Positions 51,958 through 61,883 of a stretch of DNA of 64,000 nucleotides are shown here, one piece after another. Position numbers and translations under genes: made by a program. Under the pieces are notes generated by a model that saw nothing but the letters and a program-made list of their open reading frames with translations, had not been told where the DNA came from and made no database searches. The stretch covers positions 1,426,001 through 1,490,000 of the forward strand of contig NZ_AP012327.1 of NCBI RefSeq assembly GCF_001042615.1, read 5' to 3'. Positions within the stretch are counted from its first letter, which is position 1. Every line of letters starts with the position of its first letter. This DNA comes from Bifidobacterium catenulatum subsp. kashiwanohense JCM 15439 = DSM 21854 (GTDB taxonomy: Bacteria > Actinomycetota > Actinomycetes > Actinomycetales > Bifidobacteriaceae).

Positions 51958-53883
51958 ATGAACCAGCAGGAACAGGCGACGAAACACGCCGCGATCTTCC
52001 AGGACACCATCAACGGAACCAACGACCCGACCCCATGGCCGGTGACCATGTGGGCCTCGTCCGGCGACACGATATGGACGGCCGGCACTGCAAGGACGGC
52101 CGGCGAGGACTCGGTGGGCATGATCTACGATCCCGGCGACACCATCGTGCACCGGAACACAATCGCCGGCGACGTGACCCGCGCCACCGAATCCTTCGCC
52201 ATCAGACCGGCGGACGGGCAGAGCCCGATGGACGCGATGCTCGCGGGCATCGAACAATGGAACCACCGCCATCCCGACCGGTGGGACACCGTGGCCACGC
52301 CGGGCCAGTACCGCATGACGGATCCGACGACGGGCCGGCAGCTCCCTATGGGATGGAGCGCCAGCCTCGCCGCCGCCGCGTCCGCGGCGGGACGGCTCGA
52401 CCCCGACCTGCTCCAGGCCAGCCTCATGCAGAACGCGGTCGAGCACGAGCCGCGCCCCTGCGTGTTCTTCCTGGAGGATAACGGGTACGACCTCATGGTC
52501 TTCTCCTGGCATCGGAACCAGCAGGGACTGTTCGACGCGATGAGCTTCAAGCACCTGCAATACGACGACCTGAGCATGCAGGTCACCACCATCAGCCACA
52601 GCGAGGACATGAGCGAGTCCTTCCCCGCCAAGACCATGAGCGACGGCGAACTGCTCACCCAAAGCCGCGTCTACCGGGATGAATACCAGCACTGGCGCGA
52701 ACAGGACGGCGGAACCGTCGCCCAGGGCATGACCGGCCGCGTCATGCGCAGCGGACTGCTCAAACCGGGACTGGAGCAGAAGCCGCTGCTGAATCTGAAC
52801 GACGGTCGACGCGCCCCGGACTGGGACGAGTTCACCGACCAGGCCGCCATATCCATCCTCCAGGGCCAACCCATCTCGCCGACGCCCGCGCTCCCCCAGC
52901 AGGAGCAGCCGGAGCGGGACACCGACCCCACAGCCGTGACACAGACGCCGGCCCGGACGGCCGCGGCGACGAAGCAGGTCTGGCCGAACGCGTGGGTGGC
53001 GAACAGGCTCGCGCACACCTATATATTGCATGCGAAGGACGGACGCGACTGGCCGAAGATGATCGTCGGACTCCCCCGCGGCACCGCCATCGATGGCAAG
53101 GACCTGACCGGCTGGGCGACCGACATGTTCATGAGCGCGAAGAACCAGAGGCAGAAGAACGAGGGACGGGCCGTCAACATCAGGTTCAGACCCGGTACCC
53201 CGGTCGAGCTGTTCACCGGCCGCGGAGCGGAACGCCGCACCATGCAGGTCGACCCGCAGACGCTCGTCCAGGCGGTCATCGACGCGCAGAAACGCAACCG
53301 CGACGCCGAGAAGACGCTCGACACGGCATCGGTGGAGCTCGTCTCGAAGACCGTGGAGGAATCCTGGCCGCAGATCGAACGCATGCAGGGCCGGTTCACG
53401 GAATACCAGCGTGCCGGTACGTACAAGCCGTCCGTCGCAATGAAATGGGCGCGCAGACTCGTCGACCGGACCGCCGGAGAGGACGAGGGACGGTGGACCA
53501 ACCGCCAACGCCGCCAGGCCGCCAGACTGCTCATCCAGGAACTCACCGGCACGCAGGATCCGACGCAGGCCAGAAGCAAAACAACGGATCGTCCGACCGT
53601 CGAACAGTACGTGCCGGAAGGCGGCAAAACGCCCGACGCCATAGGCGATGAGACACCCGCGCCGCCACGGAAAACAGAGACGGACATGGCGACGAAACAG
53701 CGGCAAGGCCCCATCGTTCCCGCCTCGCAATCCCCGGCCGCCGGTCCGGAACGACGGCACACGGACCTGAAGTCAACGCTCGACCGGTTCCGCACCAGGC
53801 TCAAGAAGAACCTCGACGGACTCAACGCAGACCCGCCCACCGCCGGCACCGATCGTAACCGCGGGCAGCGGAAAACCTTATAA
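51958..53883 (+). CDS. Large ICE protein of unknown function
   Basis: A 641-residue protein between the PcfB-like gene and the methylase-helicase. The N-terminal 270 residues look globular (PWPVTMWASSGDTIWTAG, CVFFLEDNGYDLMVFSWHR). A second domain around 350-420 reads WVANRLAHTYILHAKDGRDW and MFMSAKNQRQKNEGRAVNI. The C-terminal 100 residues are disordered and end with KSTLDRFRTRLKKNLDG, the shared tail motif. No family recognised. ATG at 51958 with GAAAGGAAACC, 12 bases after the previous gene. Confidence 0.75.
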   Translation: MNQQEQATKHAAIFQDTINGTNDPTPWPVTMWASSGDTIWTAGTARTAGEDSVGMIYDPGDTIVHRNTIAGDVTRATESFAIRPADGQSPMDAMLAGIEQWNHRHPDRWDTVATPGQYRMTDPTTGRQLPMGWSASLAAAASAAGRLDPDLLQASLMQNAVEHEPRPCVFFLEDNGYDLMVFSWHRNQQGLFDAMSFKHLQYDDLSMQVTTISHSEDMSESFPAKTMSDGELLTQSRVYRDEYQHWREQDGGTVAQGMTGRVMRSGLLKPGLEQKPLLNLNDGRRAPDWDEFTDQAAISILQGQPISPTPALPQQEQPERDTDPTAVTQTPARTAAATKQVWPNAWVANRLAHTYILHAKDGRDWPKMIVGLPRGTAIDGKDLTGWATDMFMSAKNQRQKNEGRAVNIRFRPGTPVELFTGRGAERRTMQVDPQTLVQAVIDAQKRNRDAEKTLDTASVELVSKTVEESWPQIERMQGRFTEYQRAGTYKPSVAMKWARRLVDRTAGEDEGRWTNRQRRQAARLLIQELTGTQDPTQARSKTTDRPTVEQYVPEGGKTPDAIGDETPAPPRKTETDMATKQRQGPIVPASQSPAAGPERRHTDLKSTLDRFRTRLKKNLDGLNADPPTAGTDRNRGQRKTL

Positions 53884-53897
53884 GAAAGGAGAGAACC

Positions 53898-56800
53898 ATG
53901 GTGAGAAAACGCCTATACGCGAAGCAGACCGCCTCGGTCGAATACGAGCAGATCGACCTGTTCAGCCTTCTCGAGGAGGAGCAGCGACAGGTCGACAGGA
54001 CGGCGGAACAGGTGCGCGGATACGAGATAACGGTGGGCCACGCCGCGGTGCAACGACTCCGCGCACGCGGCGCGGACGACGAGACGATAGCCGCCGTGGC
54101 GGCCGAATACCGGGAGAACCGGCTCCGTGGACTCGGCCGACGGGACGCGCGGATCGCCGCCGAGAACAAGCTCGGCGTCGGTGCCGCCACGCCCGGCGAA
54201 ACCACGCCGCAACCTGTGGTAAAACGTTTCACACAATCCTCCGGCACGGAAAACAACACTGAAGAAAGGAACAATGATGGACGAGATGACATGGACCGAC
54301 CAGCAGCTCAAGGCGCGCTACGAGAGGAACCTCAAGGCGATGGAACAGCGCCGGGCGGCGCATCCGGAACTGTTCAACAAGTGGGCGCTGCCGTACAAGG
54401 TGTTCACCCGCAGCAGCCTGCACGGGATCCAGAACATGCGCATCAACTGGCTGATGGACAACCATCCGCAGCGGTTCAGGGAGATGATGATGGCCAACGT
54501 GCTCGAGGAGCATCTGCGGGACATCGAGAGGCGGACGAGGGAACGCCAGGCGCAGATCATGGACCAGCTGATGGAGTCCAGGCACCTGCTCAACCGGACG
54601 GACTGCCTGAAGGCGGCACCCCAGATGACCGACCTGGACCGGCTCAACGGGATGAACGAGGCGCAAGCGGAGTCGATGAGCATGGCGATCCACGAGATCG
54701 TGGAAAGCTTCTAGCATCCCTCGACTCGCAACGCGCGCGTTCGCCCCGCGAACGCGCCGAAGCGAACATCGCCGCCATTCGGACACTCAAGACGCTCGAT
54801 GGGAACGGCGACGAGCCTCTCTCCGCGGAGCAGACGGACACGCTGCGCGGATACTCGGGATGGGGCGGATGCGCGGACGCATTCTCCGACAAGCCCGAAT
54901 GGGCCGACCTGAACGCCGAGATCCGCGAACTGCTCGACGACGATGAGTACACGCAGGCGCGCGCCTCCACACTGACCGCCTACTACACGCCCGGACCAGT
55001 GGTCAAGGCCATGTGGGACGCGCTCGACATCGGGTCCGCGCCCATCCAGGTGCTGGAACCCGGGTGCGGCACCGGCAATTTCATGGCCGGCATCCCCGAA
55101 AACATCAAAGCGAACGTGTCGGGCGTGGAACTCGATCCGATCAGCGCGCGCATCGCGGCCGCACTGAACCCGGACGCCACGATCCTCAACGCGGACCTCG
55201 CGGACTGCACCATCCATCCGGGATTCGACCTGACCATCGGCAACGTGCCCTATTCGGGCGACATCAGCCTCGACTACCGGACCACGGACGGCGGCACATC
55301 CCGCCTCCCCCTGCACGACTACTTCATCGAACGCTCGGTGGACGCGCTGCGGCCCGGCGGCGTCGCCATGCTGCTGACCAGCAGATACACGCTCGACAAA
55401 CGCTCCGAGACCATGCGCGCCGACCTCGCGAGAAAGGCCGAGCTCGTCGGCGCAGTGCGCCTGCCGTCCTCGACGTTCGCCCGCCAGGCCGGCACCGAGG
55501 CCGTCACCGACGTGCTCGTTCTGCGCAGACGCGAACGGACGCTCGACCGCACGCCCGACGAGGCGTGGATCCACTCCAATCCGGTCGCCGTGCCCGGATA
55601 CCAGGACGTGACCGTCAACGTCAACCAGGCGGTCGCCAACGACATGACCGCGCACGCGGTAGGCGACATCAGACCGGTGATCGGACGGTTCGGCGGCGAC
55701 TTCGACGTCGTCTTCCAGGGTGACGCGGAACAGGTCGGCGAACGACTCCAAGAACTGCTCTCCACACAGATCACCCACGGCCCGGCGCTGTCGCTGGGCG
55801 AGGCGGAACCGGCCGGACGGGCGGAGATCACGGTCCGGCCGGACCATGTGGCACCGTTCGAATACTCCGTCGACCAGCGCGGAGTGGTCTGGTACGGCGA
55901 CGGCACCACCGTCACCGAGATAGCCCACGGCCAGGGCGACGAGGCGCGACGCCTGCGCGGCATGATCCGCCTGCGAGACCTGGCGCGCGAGCTCCAACGG
56001 CTCGAACTCGACCCCGCCCGCGTAGACGACCCGGACGTGGAAGCCAAGCGCGCCGAACTCGACCGGGCATACGACCGGTTCACGAGCGAGTTCGGACGAC
56101 TGTGCGACCGCGCCAACCAACGCGCCTACAGCGGCGAGGAATCCGGCTGCCATCTCGTCATGGCGTTGGAGGAGACCGACGAAAAGGGAAGGTTCGCCGG
56201 CAAGGCGAAATGCCTCTCGCAACGGACCATCAGCCCGGTGCCGCCCATGCCCGACCATGCCGACAGCCTGGACGACGCGCTGGACATCAGTCTCGACCGC
56301 GCCGGCGGGGTCGACCTGGAACTCATCGCGCGCCTGGCCGACACCACCGTCGAGGAGGCCGAGACCGGTCTGGGCGACCGCATCATCCGTGACCCGGACA
56401 CCGGCGAGGTCATGCCCGCCGAGGACTACCTCGCCGGAGACGTGGGGACGAAGCTCGACCACGTCACGGCCATGGCCGAACACCTCAGACGCCGGGCGGC
56501 ACGCGAGGCCATGACGGAGTTCGCGGCATCCACCTACGCGACATCGGAGGACATGCCCGCCATAGAGCAGGCACGCGAATGGATCGACACCGCGGGAACG
56601 GACGTGTGGCGCAGCCTCACGGACCCGTACGCCGCCGAATCCTACAGGGATCCGACGCCGGTCATCGAACGCATCAACGACGGACGGCACGGATGGACCA
56701 TGGGCTGGAACCGCAACCCGGAACTCGTCCTCGCCCTCGTCTGGCGGGCGGTGGAGGAACTGCCCGAGCGCCACTCACGCGTCACCCTCGAACGATCCGA

Positions 56801-59800
56801 CACCGGAGAGCGGAAGCCGTGGCACGCGCCGGCATGGCACCGATCGCACGGCACCAGCCCACTGTGGGACGCATTGTGCTGGACATGGCGCGACGGCGAC
56901 GCGCCACAGCACTACGCGCCGATCCTCGCCGACCGGCGCATGCCCGTCAGGGACCTCGCCCTGTTCGTCCACAAGATCGCCCACACCGACCGGCTCGAAA
57001 CCGCCGACAAGACCGCGATCCTCTCCAACCTGTTCGAGAGCTATTCGGCCCACGACAAGCATGGCAGCACGATATGGACGGACACGACCATCGGCGCGAT
57101 GGCACGCCGTCTCATGCCCGGTACCGACGACCCCACGCGGCTCGCCGAACGGCTCGCCACCGACATGTCGGTCAGCGAATGGATCTGGGGCATCGCCCGC
57201 GACCTGCCCGACCTGCGCCAGGGAGCGGCACACGACGCCTACGGCGCGCCGCCACGTGCCATCGACGCGCGCCCCGACGACTACCAGGCGTTCCGCGCAC
57301 GCCGCGAGGAACAGCTCGGACAATGGCGGGAGCAGCCGGAGCACGCCGAGGCCGCGCGCGCCGACCAGACGGACGCGGAACGGCTCGAACACGTGGCCGA
57401 TCTGCTGGAACGCGTACAGCCCACCCCGCTGGAGACCGAGCAGATCAAGGCGCCGCTGGGGGCCCCGTGGATCCCCGCCAGGGACGTCCACGACTTCATG
57501 ATGGAGACGTTCAACGTGCGCGGCCACGGGCTCACGCCCGGCAAGCTCTCCCAGTACTCGGTCGACTGGATCCCCCAGCTCGGACAATGGCGCGTCGGCT
57601 ACTCGGGCGGCGGCGACATCGACTACAAGGCAGCAAGGACGTACGGCACCGAGGACCGCAACCCGTTCCAACTGCTGGAGGCGTGCCTGGACAACGCGCA
57701 GATCACCGTCACCAAGGACTCCCCCACGGAGACCACGGCGTCCGGCAAGCCCAAACGGGTCAAGGACCAGAAGGCCACGATGGCCGCCATCGAGAAGGCC
57801 AACGCGATCCGCGACGCGTGGAACCAATGGGTGTTCAAGGACCCCGACCGCGCGCAAAGGCTCACCGCCCTGTACAACCGCAGATTCAACGGCATGCGGC
57901 CCCGCCACGTCGACGGATCCTACCTGACCACGCCCGGCATCACCCACGGCGTCGCCCTGCGTCCGCATCAGAAGGACGCGGTGGCCCGCGCCCTGCGCAG
58001 CGACGAGGGCACCCTCATCGCGCACGTCGTCGGAGCCGGCAAGACGTTCGAGGGCGTCACACTCTCCCACGAGGCGAAACGTCTCGGCAAGGCGTCCAAG
58101 CCGATGCTCGTGGTCCCCAACCACCTCGTGGACCAGTGGGCCGGCGACGTGCTCAGGCTCTATCCGGCCAGCCGAATCCTCGTCATGGACAAGGACGCGC
58201 AACGCAACCCCGAATCGGTGAGACGCTTCTGGGGCCGGGTCGCCAACGGCGACTGGGATGCGGTGATCGTGCCGGAGAGCCGGTTCAGCCAGCTGCACGT
58301 CAGCAAGGAACGACGGCTGAGGAACATGCGCGCCCGCGTCGACGAGTTCGCCCAGGCCGTCGAGGCCGCCGCCAAGGCCAGGGGCGACAAGGACCCCACC
58401 GTCAAACGGCTGGAGGCGGCGCGCAAAAGCGCCGAGACCGCCATGCAGCGCCTGCGAGACGGCAAGGAGTCGCGCGACGACAAGGCACTGGCGGGCATCA
58501 AGTTCGAATCGCTTGGCGTGGACATGCTCATCGTCGACGAGGCCCACCACTTCAAGAACCTCGGCGTGCCCGTCGCCTCCGCCGACCTAGGCATGCAACT
58601 GTCGTCCGCCGCGAAATGCGAGGACCTGCTCGACAAATGCGAATGGCTGCGCGAGGCCGGGCACGGAGGCAACATCGCGTTCATGACCGGCACGCCGGTC
58701 TCCAACTCCATGAGCGAGCTGTACAACATGCAGCGCTACCTCGCGCCCGGAACCCTCAAGGCCCAGGGCCTCGACACGTTCGCCGCATGGGCTGGCGCCT
58801 ACGGCCAGGTAGTACCCACCGTGGAACTGAAGCCCGAAGGCAACGGATTCCAGGTCAAGCAAAGGTTCGCGCGCTTCCAGAACCTGCCCGAACTGATGAA
58901 CGCGGTGAAGCAGTTCACCGACATGATCACCAACGACGACATCCAGCTGCCGCTGCCCGAACTGGAGCAGGTGCCCGTCCCCGTGCCCATCACCGACCGC
59001 CAGAAGAAGGAGATGGAGGAACTGTCCGACAGGGCCGACCTCGTGCGCGACGGCGACGTGCCGCCGGAGGTCGACAACCTCCTGCGGATCACTGGCGACG
59101 GGCGAAAGATCGCCCTCGACCCCAAGCTCCTCAAAGGCCACGAGAACGACCGCCCCCTGGAGAACGGCAAGATCCAGGCATGCGCCGAGAACGTCGCCCG
59201 GATCTGGCAGGAGGAGACGCCACGCCTGGGCACGCAGCTCATCTTCTGCGACTCGAGCACGCCCGCGTCGGGCGGATGGAACGCCTACCAGGACCTCAAG
59301 GACCGCCTCATTCAATTGGGCGTGCCCGCCGAGCAGATAGCGTTCGTGCACGACGCCGGCGACAACCCCGCCAGACGCGAGCAACTGTTCGCCAAAGTCA
59401 GATCCGGCGAGATCCGCGTGCTGATGGGAAGCACCCAGAAGCTCGGCACCGGCACCAACGTGCAGGAACGCCTCGCCGCGATCCACGACCTCGACTGCCC
59501 ATGGAGGCCCGCCGACCTGGAACAGCGCCTCGGCCGAATCCAACGCCAGGGCAACACGTACGACCACGTGCGCGACTACCGGTACGTGACCGAGGGCACG
59601 TTCGACGCGTACAGCTACCAGACCGTGGAACGCAAGCAGCGCTTCATCAGCCAGCTCATGAGCTCGAAGAGCCCCGCCCGCGAGGCCGCGGACCTCGACG
59701 CCGACGTGGTGGCCCTCGCCAACATCAAGGCGCTGGCCACCGGCGACCCCGACATCCAACGCCGCATGACATTGGAGAACGAGATCAACCAGCTGAAGCT

Positions 59801-61499
59801 CCTGCGCGCCTCATGGGCGCAGCAGAAGGCCGACACCCGCAGGGACATCAACCAGCAGCTCCAGCCACGCATCGAGGGGATCCGCCAGGCGATCCGCGAG
59901 AAGACCGACGACAAGCCGCTCGCGTCCAAGGCCCTGAACATCCACCAGACCGCACGCATGAACGGCAAGTGGGAGGGCATGACCATCAACGGCCGGCCGG
60001 TCGGCGACCGGCAGACCGCATGCAGGCTCCTCCACCAGGCCGCCCACCAGGCGCACGACGGGGACACGATCGCCGAATACGACGGACTGCCCGTCATCGC
60101 ACGCAGGGCGGCCACCACTGGACGGATCACCCTGGCCGTCAAGGCCGTCCACGAGCACGAATCCGGTACCGAGATGCCCGGACCCTACCTGACCGGACCT
60201 TCCAGCATCGTCAGCCAGCTCGACCGGATCGTCAAGAACATGGCCACCGACCCCGGCAAGCTCACGGAACGGCTGGCGGACGCCGAAAGGGAACTCGCCG
60301 CCGCGCAGGAGACGCTGGCCGAACCATTCGCCCACGAGGACGAGTACCGGCAAAAACAGGCAGAACTCGAACGGCTGACGTCCAAACCCGACGAACCCCG
60401 GGAGACGGAAAGTAGAGACCAGGAAACCAAGGAAAGGAGCGCAGGAATGCCATTGACAACGGAAAACGCCAGACGACTGCTCGAACAGGACCACGACGTC
60501 ACCGAAGTCACCCAGGGCGGCAACGCCATGGGCCACTACCTCGAAGCGAGGCTCACGGACGGACGCGCCGTGCAGATCGACTTCCACGACAACCCCGCAT
60601 GGAAAGACACGGACCGTCTGGCCGGCCGGATCGAGGTGTCCTATGCCAACCGGCCACAGGCGGAATGGCAATACGACGACAACGACATGGCCGACCGCGA
60701 ACACACCGTCATCGACCCGGCCGACCCAGCCGCCGGGAAAACACTCGCCAAGGCGGTGGAGGGCTGGGAACGCGCGGGCGGCCTACACACGGCCCGCGCA
60801 GCCGGGACGAGCCATCTGGCCGCGAACCAGCCGCCGGAGGAATACGCCTACCGGTGGCGGAAGCCCGGGGACCCCGACAGGCACATCGCATACCTGAGCA
60901 CCGCCTTCGACCGCGACCAGGCGATGAAGGCGAGGGAGAACGCCGGATACGTCGTGACGAAGGTCGATGAGGATCCGGCCGTGCTCTACGAGCAGCACCG
61001 CAAGGCGTCCTGCATGCGCGCGAGCCACATCCTGGAACGATACGAATCCCCCGACCAGGACGCAGTCAGAATCCTCCACGGCATCGTGGGCGAGGTCAAC
61101 GCGCACGACCCCGAGAACGACATCGCCACCTACCTCGCCTACCCATCCGACAAGGCGGTCCAGATCGCCGGAGACGGCCTCACCTCCGCGGACATCGCGG
61201 AGAAACGCGAGATGGGCGGATGGGACCCGCGAAAGGACCCGCTCATGCGCATCAACGCGCAGGGCGACTGGACGGGCATCACCCAACAACAGGCCGACCA
61301 GATCGTCTGGGACAACCGCGATGAGATCCTCACCCGCGCGTCATACGACAGTGAACTGTCCACGTGGACGCTCCACCAGCTTGACCAGTTGAAGGAGCCC
61401 CAGCCGGCCCAAAGCCTGGACCGTGACCGGCCGGAACCGGATCACAAGGCGCCCGCACAGGCCGATTCCACGACGAAGCGTCACGGGCCAAGACTGTAG
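53898..61499 (+). CDS. Giant N6-methylase/SNF2-helicase ICE protein
   Basis: An uninterrupted 2533-codon frame. Order: an N-terminal segment with SVEYEQIDLFSLLEEEQ; a low-complexity G/A/P/D linker (about 126-275) that lies over the nested tnpV-like gene; GYSGWGG near 317; a methylase domain with LEPGCGTGNFMAG near 390 and GNVPYSGDI near 448; an SNF2-type helicase with VVGAGKTFEG near 1379, LIVDEAHHFKN near 1545, MTGTPVSNSM near 1595 and RLGRIQRQGN near 1880; and a final 350 residues that start at an internal SD-ATG (60447). Related methylase-helicases are a hallmark of conjugative elements and may protect incoming DNA. Confidence 0.88.
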   Translation: MVRKRLYAKQTASVEYEQIDLFSLLEEEQRQVDRTAEQVRGYEITVGHAAVQRLRARGADDETIAAVAAEYRENRLRGLGRRDARIAAENKLGVGAATPGETTPQPVVKRFTQSSGTENNTEERNNDGRDDMDRPAAQGALREEPQGDGTAPGGASGTVQQVGAAVQGVHPQQPARDPEHAHQLADGQPSAAVQGDDDGQRARGASAGHREADEGTPGADHGPADGVQAPAQPDGLPEGGTPDDRPGPAQRDERGASGVDEHGDPRDRGKLLASLDSQRARSPRERAEANIAAIRTLKTLDGNGDEPLSAEQTDTLRGYSGWGGCADAFSDKPEWADLNAEIRELLDDDEYTQARASTLTAYYTPGPVVKAMWDALDIGSAPIQVLEPGCGTGNFMAGIPENIKANVSGVELDPISARIAAALNPDATILNADLADCTIHPGFDLTIGNVPYSGDISLDYRTTDGGTSRLPLHDYFIERSVDALRPGGVAMLLTSRYTLDKRSETMRADLARKAELVGAVRLPSSTFARQAGTEAVTDVLVLRRRERTLDRTPDEAWIHSNPVAVPGYQDVTVNVNQAVANDMTAHAVGDIRPVIGRFGGDFDVVFQGDAEQVGERLQELLSTQITHGPALSLGEAEPAGRAEITVRPDHVAPFEYSVDQRGVVWYGDGTTVTEIAHGQGDEARRLRGMIRLRDLARELQRLELDPARVDDPDVEAKRAELDRAYDRFTSEFGRLCDRANQRAYSGEESGCHLVMALEETDEKGRFAGKAKCLSQRTISPVPPMPDHADSLDDALDISLDRAGGVDLELIARLADTTVEEAETGLGDRIIRDPDTGEVMPAEDYLAGDVGTKLDHVTAMAEHLRRRAAREAMTEFAASTYATSEDMPAIEQAREWIDTAGTDVWRSLTDPYAAESYRDPTPVIERINDGRHGWTMGWNRNPELVLALVWRAVEELPERHSRVTLERSDTGERKPWHAPAWHRSHGTSPLWDALCWTWRDGDAPQHYAPILADRRMPVRDLALFVHKIAHTDRLETADKTAILSNLFESYSAHDKHGSTIWTDTTIGAMARRLMPGTDDPTRLAERLATDMSVSEWIWGIARDLPDLRQGAAHDAYGAPPRAIDARPDDYQAFRARREEQLGQWREQPEHAEAARADQTDAERLEHVADLLERVQPTPLETEQIKAPLGAPWIPARDVHDFMMETFNVRGHGLTPGKLSQYSVDWIPQLGQWRVGYSGGGDIDYKAARTYGTEDRNPFQLLEACLDNAQITVTKDSPTETTASGKPKRVKDQKATMAAIEKANAIRDAWNQWVFKDPDRAQRLTALYNRRFNGMRPRHVDGSYLTTPGITHGVALRPHQKDAVARALRSDEGTLIAHVVGAGKTFEGVTLSHEAKRLGKASKPMLVVPNHLVDQWAGDVLRLYPASRILVMDKDAQRNPESVRRFWGRVANGDWDAVIVPESRFSQLHVSKERRLRNMRARVDEFAQAVEAAAKARGDKDPTVKRLEAARKSAETAMQRLRDGKESRDDKALAGIKFESLGVDMLIVDEAHHFKNLGVPVASADLGMQLSSAAKCEDLLDKCEWLREAGHGGNIAFMTGTPVSNSMSELYNMQRYLAPGTLKAQGLDTFAAWAGAYGQVVPTVELKPEGNGFQVKQRFARFQNLPELMNAVKQFTDMITNDDIQLPLPELEQVPVPVPITDRQKKEMEELSDRADLVRDGDVPPEVDNLLRITGDGRKIALDPKLLKGHENDRPLENGKIQACAENVARIWQEETPRLGTQLIFCDSSTPASGGWNAYQDLKDRLIQLGVPAEQIAFVHDAGDNPARREQLFAKVRSGEIRVLMGSTQKLGTGTNVQERLAAIHDLDCPWRPADLEQRLGRIQRQGNTYDHVRDYRYVTEGTFDAYSYQTVERKQRFISQLMSSKSPAREAADLDADVVALANIKALATGDPDIQRRMTLENEINQLKLLRASWAQQKADTRRDINQQLQPRIEGIRQAIREKTDDKPLASKALNIHQTARMNGKWEGMTINGRPVGDRQTACRLLHQAAHQAHDGDTIAEYDGLPVIARRAATTGRITLAVKAVHEHESGTEMPGPYLTGPSSIVSQLDRIVKNMATDPGKLTERLADAERELAAAQETLAEPFAHEDEYRQKQAELERLTSKPDEPRETESRDQETKERSAGMPLTTENARRLLEQDHDVTEVTQGGNAMGHYLEARLTDGRAVQIDFHDNPAWKDTDRLAGRIEVSYANRPQAEWQYDDNDMADREHTVIDPADPAAGKTLAKAVEGWERAGGLHTARAAGTSHLAANQPPEEYAYRWRKPGDPDRHIAYLSTAFDRDQAMKARENAGYVVTKVDEDPAVLYEQHRKASCMRASHILERYESPDQDAVRILHGIVGEVNAHDPENDIATYLAYPSDKAVQIAGDGLTSADIAEKREMGGWDPRKDPLMRINAQGDWTGITQQQADQIVWDNRDEILTRASYDSELSTWTLHQLDQLKEPQPAQSLDRDRPEPDHKAPAQADSTTKRHGPRL
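54274..54714 (+). CDS. TnpV-like protein nested in the helicase gene
   Basis: A 146-codon frame, +1 relative to the giant gene, with SD GAAAGGAAC directly upstream. The product (YERNLKAMEQRRAAHPELFNK..., IQNMRINWLMDNHPQRF, EEHLRDIERRTRERQAQIM) has the helical layout I associate with transposon-encoded TnpV proteins. Third codon positions are strongly GC-rich in this frame, while the giant frame here gives only low-complexity sequence. So this is the principal coding frame of the segment and the host frame is either dual-coding or merely open. Confidence 0.7.
   Translation: MMDEMTWTDQQLKARYERNLKAMEQRRAAHPELFNKWALPYKVFTRSSLHGIQNMRINWLMDNHPQRFREMMMANVLEEHLRDIERRTRERQAQIMDQLMESRHLLNRTDCLKAAPQMTDLDRLNGMNEAQAESMSMAIHEIVESF
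60429..60449 (+). promoter_or_regulatory. Internal SD and in-frame ATG in the helicase gene
   Basis: AAGGAAAGGAG (60429-60439) lies seven bases before an in-frame ATG at 60447. Helicase homology ends just upstream (EPFAHEDEYRQKQAELERL). Initiation here would make a separate 350-residue protein (MPLTTENARRLLEQDHDVTE...). This suggests two genes that became fused, or one gene with two products. Confidence 0.6.
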
Positions 61500-61513
61500 T
61501 CCTCTCCAGCCAC

Positions 61514-61540
61514 GGGGTGGCGCGCTTTCCGCGCCACCCC
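61514..61540 (+). terminator. Terminator or attenuator after methylase-helicase gene
   Basis: Perfect 11-bp stem GGGGTGGCGCG (61514-61524) with 61530-61540, 5-nt loop CTTTC. There is no T-run, so it may stabilise the upstream message rather than end it. It lies 15 bases after the giant gene's stop. Confidence 0.65.
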
Positions 61541-61574
61541 GCATTCATTCCATACGAAGGAGCAGAAGACACGC

Positions 61575-61883
61575 ATGACAACAGAAACAAACGACCAGCC
61601 GGAACCCATCATCTGGTTCGAGGGCACACTCATCAGCAGCCCACGGCAAAACAGAAGCGCGGAAGACTGGCTGCTTGAAACCATGGCCATGGGAACAGCC
61701 ACGAGGAAAATCACCATCCACGCCAGCGGCAGGGAGCATTCGGAGAACATCCGCGACCACGCGCGCAAGGGATCCCGCCTCATGGTCAAAGGCACCGCGG
61801 GCGACGAAGGATCAGGCATCGACATCGAAGCCACAAGCCTCGCGTTCGATCCCAGCCATGACGAACCGGACGGGAATCGATGA
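61575..61883 (+). CDS. SSB-like OB-fold protein
   Basis: A 102-residue protein with a single-strand-binding-type beta pattern: IIWFEGTLISSP, ITIHASGREHSENI, GSRLMVKGTAGD and GIDIEATSLAFD. It lacks the acidic tip of housekeeping SSB proteins. It probably coats transferred DNA or is an ICE-specific SSB variant. ATG at 61575, SD GAAGGAG. It overlaps the next gene by four bases (ATGA). Confidence 0.75.
   Translation: MTTETNDQPEPIIWFEGTLISSPRQNRSAEDWLLETMAMGTATRKITIHASGREHSENIRDHARKGSRLMVKGTAGDEGSGIDIEATSLAFDPSHDEPDGNR

Noticed and set aside
54711..56774. 687-codon minus-strand open frame over the methylase domain
   Set aside because: Antisense to strong methylase motifs, Val/Arg/Gly-rich with no domain, and a product of GC-rich codon structure.
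56579..60415. 1278-codon plus-strand frame inside the helicase gene
   Set aside because: Arg/Pro-rich shadow in another frame; all helicase motifs are in the 53898 frame. Unlike the 54274 frame it has no family likeness.
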